Virus record (IMG/VR): IMGVR_UViG_3300043411_000751
Span: 1-37,548 of that record
DNA length: 37,548 nt
From: a virus
Direction: 5' to 3' (one strand)
The translations under genes and the position numbers were made by a program. Numbering within the stretch: position 1 is the first letter of the stretch; each line of letters begins with the position of its first letter. Below the pieces are notes generated by a model, which was not told where the DNA came from, searched no databases, and saw only the letters and a program-made list of their open reading frames with translations. This document shows, in pieces, positions 35,425 to 37,548 of the stretch.

Positions 35425-36147
35425 TCAATCTATCAAAGGCTCGTCACGAATAAAGATTTCGTTTCGTAAGCAATACCCTATCAAATCCTCTTCGTGATAT
35501 CGCGTACCTACGACGGCTAGTTCACCGCCCGGATCGAGGATTGATTGGTAATAGCGATAGTGGTCTATCACCTTCGCACGATTCTCCGGCGTGTTGGAAT
35601 TCTGTGGGCTATTCATGTCGTCTAGTAAGGCCAATTGGTAATGTTGGCCGGTTTTCTGAGCGCCCATACCGGAGCACGTGAACGTTGCCTCTTTCTTTAC
35701 GCTAGTGCGTTGCGCGCACAGTATCTCGCTTTCATTCCACACGCCTTGGCCACGTGGGTCGCCGAATAACTCGACGAAACGCGGTGACTGCAAATGCATC
35801 GAGATTTCCCGCAGCGTGCGCTTTGAGTTAGTGAACAACTCCGAGTCGATAACGATGCGGATATTGAAATCGTTGATAAATCGCCAAATCGAATAAGCCA
35901 CAACGGCAATCGAAGTCTTGAAAGTGCCGCGTGGCATGACGACTAATTTTCGTTTTGATTCGCCCTCAAGGGTTTGAATCATCTCGCCGTGAGTGCGCCA
36001 ATTAACACCTTCGTATCCCAGCAAATACTTCGACGTCAGATACAGGCTCTTACGATAGAGCGCGGCTTCCCCGGCTCGCAGCGTCGCTATTTGGTCCTTA
36101 TTCTCAAGTTTTTGTAGTTCATTTAATAACGCTTTCGGATGGTACAA
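35425..36147 (-). CDS. terL-N: Large terminase, ATPase subunit (split gene, N-terminal half)
   Basis: A 240-residue protein equal to the first half of a large terminase. Walker A is MPRGTFKTS (71..79), Walker B LALLDD (172..177) and the coupling motif VGTRYHEEDL (213..222); helices QSPRFVELFGDPRGQG and TPENRAKVIDHYRYYQS match the family. It stops after IFIRDEPLID, where others continue into the nuclease linker. Start is TTG 36147 after GAGGGGGA. It would power translocation of DNA into the head. The missing nuclease is encoded at 31571..32362; no intein or intron sequence is seen at either end, so the product must act as two chains. Confidence 0.9.
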   Translation of the reverse strand: MYHPKALLNELQKLENKDQIATLRAGEAALYRKSLYLTSKYLLGYEGVNWRTHGEMIQTLEGESKRKLVVMPRGTFKTSIAVVAYSIWRFINDFNIRIVIDSELFTNSKRTLREISMHLQSPRFVELFGDPRGQGVWNESEILCAQRTSVKKEATFTCSGMGAQKTGQHYQLALLDDMNSPQNSNTPENRAKVIDHYRYYQSILDPGGELAVVGTRYHEEDLIGYCLRNEIFIRDEPLID

Positions 36148-36162
36148 TTATTTATCCCCCTC

Positions 36163-36471
36163 ATGCAGATAACTACGGACATTGTAACCATTCTTTTGAG
36201 CATCTTGGGAAGCGCCGTCGTCGTCGGCATCGCATGGGGCAATAACCAGTCGGGACACGAAGCATTGAGGGAAAAAGTGCGAGAGCTACAAATTGAGATT
36301 GATGAGATAAAGAAAACGAAAGACCGGGAACACGCAAAGTTTGTCACGTTCGACGTGTTTAACTCGGTGATTGGTCCAATGCAGGCGTCACTGACTTCGA
36401 TTCAGACGGACATAAAGGATTTGATTCGGTTGGTGACGAAGAATCAATCGCAGGGGCATCGGCGGGATTAG
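36163..36471 (+). CDS. Membrane-anchored coiled-coil protein, antisense within the packaging operon
   Basis: About 102 residues from ATG 36163 (ATG 36139 is possible but lies inside the terminase ATPase start). A single N-terminal membrane helix (DIVTILLSILGSAVVVGIAW), then heptads (LREKVRELQIEIDEIKKTKD) and a second amphipathic region (SLTSIQTDIKDLIRLVTKNQ). This is a plan shared by holin-accessory (XhlA-like) and i-spanin-like proteins. It runs opposite to all neighbours, fills the 211-bp leader of the ATPase gene and overlaps the 36359..36721 gene tail to tail. No ribosome-binding site is visible. Confidence 0.6.
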   Translation: MQITTDIVTILLSILGSAVVVGIAWGNNQSGHEALREKVRELQIEIDEIKKTKDREHAKFVTFDVFNSVIGPMQASLTSIQTDIKDLIRLVTKNQSQGHRRD

Positions 36472-36721
36472 TGTCTATTGGTATCTCTGTCCCGTCCTCT
36501 AGTATTGCTTTGGTGACGGTGAATCTTTCCTCACCACATCGAATACCTTCAGTTTGTTGGTTATTGCCAGCGCGGTTAAATTCCAGGTGCCTATTGCAAT
36601 CACACCCGAAATTGCCGTCGGTCCACCAATAATCAGATGACTCGTCCCATTCGATCTCTCCCATGTTTCGAAGGCGGCGCTCGCCTGTCCGATTGTCTAT
36701 AATTTCAACGGAGTACTTCAT
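36359..36721 (-). CDS. Conserved small phage protein (WTDGNFGCDCNR family)
   Basis: A 120-residue protein. The first 85 residues are conserved-looking: KYSVEIIDNRTGERRLRNMG, DYWWTDGNFGCDCNRHLEF, then CGEERFTVTKAILEDGTEIP. A W-x-E/D-G-N-x-G-C-D-C-N-R core is familiar from small phage proteins and may hold a metal. The last 35 residues are Ser/Pro-rich and overlap the plus-strand gene, so may be dispensable. ATG 36721 overlaps the upstream stop (ATGA). Confidence 0.75.
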   Translation of the reverse strand: MKYSVEIIDNRTGERRLRNMGEIEWDESSDYWWTDGNFGCDCNRHLEFNRAGNNQQTEGIRCGEERFTVTKAILEDGTEIPIDTNPADAPAIDSSSPTESNPLCPSESKSVTPALDQSPS

Positions 36722-36960
36722 TCCCTAATCCCCACGCCGTCAGTCACCACATGTCCAGTCACATTAGGTTTCCACTCACCGCACCATTCGTCATCCTCTT
36801 GGTACGGATAACCACACGGCGCGTACCAAACACTATTTTCATCCATGGGCCGAGGCGGTTGGGTAAAATAAGATTTGGGATATCGGCGACACTCCCCGCT
36901 ACGGTTATTGGAGTGGGGGTTTCCTAAATAAAACTTACAATTCCCACACGACTCTTTCAT
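36718..36960 (-). CDS. Small zinc-binding protein (CGNCKF ... WCGEWKP family)
   Basis: An 80-residue protein with KESCGNCKFYLGNPHSN, GECRRYPKSYFTQPPRP, then PYQEDDEWCGEWKP. Four cysteines (CGNC, the C of GECRRYP and the C of WCGEW) form a metal site in this common small family of phages and bacteria, whose role is unsettled. It overlaps the small terminase stop (ATGA) and sits between the terminase subunit genes. Confidence 0.8.
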   Translation of the reverse strand: MKESCGNCKFYLGNPHSNNRSGECRRYPKSYFTQPPRPMDENSVWYAPCGYPYQEDDEWCGEWKPNVTGHVVTDGVGIRE

Positions 36961-37412
36961 TCCCTAATCCCCAAACTCGCCGCAAGTAGTCCCATCCGTT
37001 TTTCCTTATCCTCAGTAGGTTGCGCCTGCTTTAGCTCGCCGACTAGCGTTTCGATACGGGTGACAAATTCCTTCGCCGCTTCGGCTTGCTGTTTATCGGT
37101 TTTCGATTCGTTGGTGATTTTCATTTTATCGGTATAGTTCAAATGTACCTTAAACCAAAATATGATTGCGGTCATATCGCCGCCAACCGCTTTTTTGTAA
37201 AGCGAACGGCGGATAGCTACATTTCCCGCTATCCTTTTTTGTCTGAAATACTCCGCAAATTTTACTTTTTTATCGCGTTTAACTGTCCGCTCTATCGTGT
37301 CCTCGGATACTGCGAAGTAGGCGGCGATCTCGGCGAGGGTACATTGAGTAGCCACAAGGGCGTTGAAGACGTCCCAGTTTGGTTCCCATGCCTTTGCTCC
37401 CCTTTTTCCCAT
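36957..37412 (-). CDS. terS: Small terminase subunit
   Basis: A 151-residue DNA-recognition subunit. Residues 1..60 form a helix-turn-helix: WDVFNALVATQCTLAEIAAY, FAVSEDTIERTVKRDKKVKF. A central helical region (NVAIRRSLYKKAVGGDMTAI, then FWFKVHLNYTDKM) and an acidic/helical C-terminus that would contact the large subunit follow. Start ATG 37412 lies seven bases after GAGAGG; the TTG at 37427 is not needed. Binds the packaging site and hands DNA to the ATPase. In the left copy of this region a further helix-turn-helix module lies immediately upstream. Confidence 0.85.
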   Translation of the reverse strand: MGKRGAKAWEPNWDVFNALVATQCTLAEIAAYFAVSEDTIERTVKRDKKVKFAEYFRQKRIAGNVAIRRSLYKKAVGGDMTAIIFWFKVHLNYTDKMKITNESKTDKQQAEAAKEFVTRIETLVGELKQAQPTEDKEKRMGLLAASLGIRE

Positions 37413-37446
37413 GGTTGATCCTCTCAATAACTTGCTTATTTGTCAT
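37279..37446 (-). other. Short ORF created by the deletion at the right end
   Basis: From the ATG at 37446, deletion of 290 bp joins MTN directly to KQVIERINHGKKGSK, so the last part of the helix-turn-helix module is read in frame and continues for 55 codons into the small terminase gene in another frame. It keeps the start site and the overlap but lacks the recognition helix. It is probably a deletion remnant and not a functional gene. Confidence 0.4.
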
Positions 37447-37548
37447 GTGTCCCCCTTCGGATACTTCGCGAGAAAGGCTCGGGCCTCTTTAGCGTCGTCT
37501 TTATCTACCGTTTCGGTTACGGGATATGGCGGGTCATTGCGGTCAGAC
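37340..37548. repeat. Contig-end direct repeat, right copy, with a 290-bp deletion
   Basis: Bases 37340..37438 equal 1..99 and 37439..37548 equal 390..499; bases 100..389 are missing between them. The junction has no microhomology beyond a base. The final bases are the start of a partial copy of the gene at 394..699 (37443..37548). Confidence 0.95.

Noticed and set aside
35318-35428. Longer N-terminus for the zinc-knuckle gene at 35114
   Set aside because: It would translate the terminator hairpin and its U-tract.
35425-36147. Intein or split intein in the terminase
   Set aside because: No Cys/Ser at the junction, no intein block motifs, and the intervening DNA holds several independent genes and a terminator.

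Overview
The window looks like a complete or nearly complete genome of a short-tailed (podovirus-like, P22-type layout) DNA phage. The ends overlap: 1..99 is repeated at 37340..37438 and 390..499 at 37439..37548, so the contig closes into a circle of about 37.3 kb. This fits a circularly permuted, headful-packaged chromosome. The host is probably a Gram-negative bacterium: there are three lipoproteins with lipoboxes, a peptidase M15 endolysin and a likely spanin pair. I see no integrase, DNA polymerase, RNA polymerase, tRNA gene or CRISPR array.

Layout, read as a circle. A divergent control region at 7489..7596 has two face-to-face promoters, each carrying one copy of the same 9-bp operator. 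Rightward (7597..11830) lie an XRE repressor, small zinc-ribbon genes, a tail-fibre-like protein with two 123-residue repeats, a lipoprotein and small unknowns. Leftward (7488 down to 1, then on from 37412) come an ERF-type single-strand annealing protein, a winged-helix replication protein next to an iteron-rich gap (probable origin), and about 17 small overlapping early genes, including one that encodes 38 Gly-X dipeptides. The late genes follow in the same direction: small terminase, ATPase half of the large terminase, a cargo block, nuclease half of the large terminase, portal, scaffold, major capsid, decoration protein, a large glycosyltransferase, an Ig-repeat protein, two tail-hub proteins, and four probable ejection proteins ending at 13385. 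The lysis genes (13060 down to 11855) converge on the rightward unit.

The most unusual feature is the large terminase. Its ATPase (35425..36147) and RNase H-like nuclease (31571..32362) are separate genes, both with intact motifs, 3.1 kb apart. Between them lie a rho-independent terminator, a sigma-factor-like gene, a GDP-mannose-dehydratase-like SDR, a GT2 glycosyltransferase and small genes. With the 714-residue GT2-TPR-GT-B fusion at 23346..25490, the phage seems to carry its own sugar-modifying set placed among virion genes, perhaps to glycosylate virions or alter host surface glycan.

Other points of note: the two ends differ by a 290-bp deletion that would be in frame if one base were restored to a probable frameshift; a hexanucleotide tract varies at only one of six positions; ribosome-binding sites are embedded in the last codons of upstream genes, giving unrelated early proteins similar KGEE-like tails; and a 21-codon membrane peptide fits exactly between two overlapping genes.
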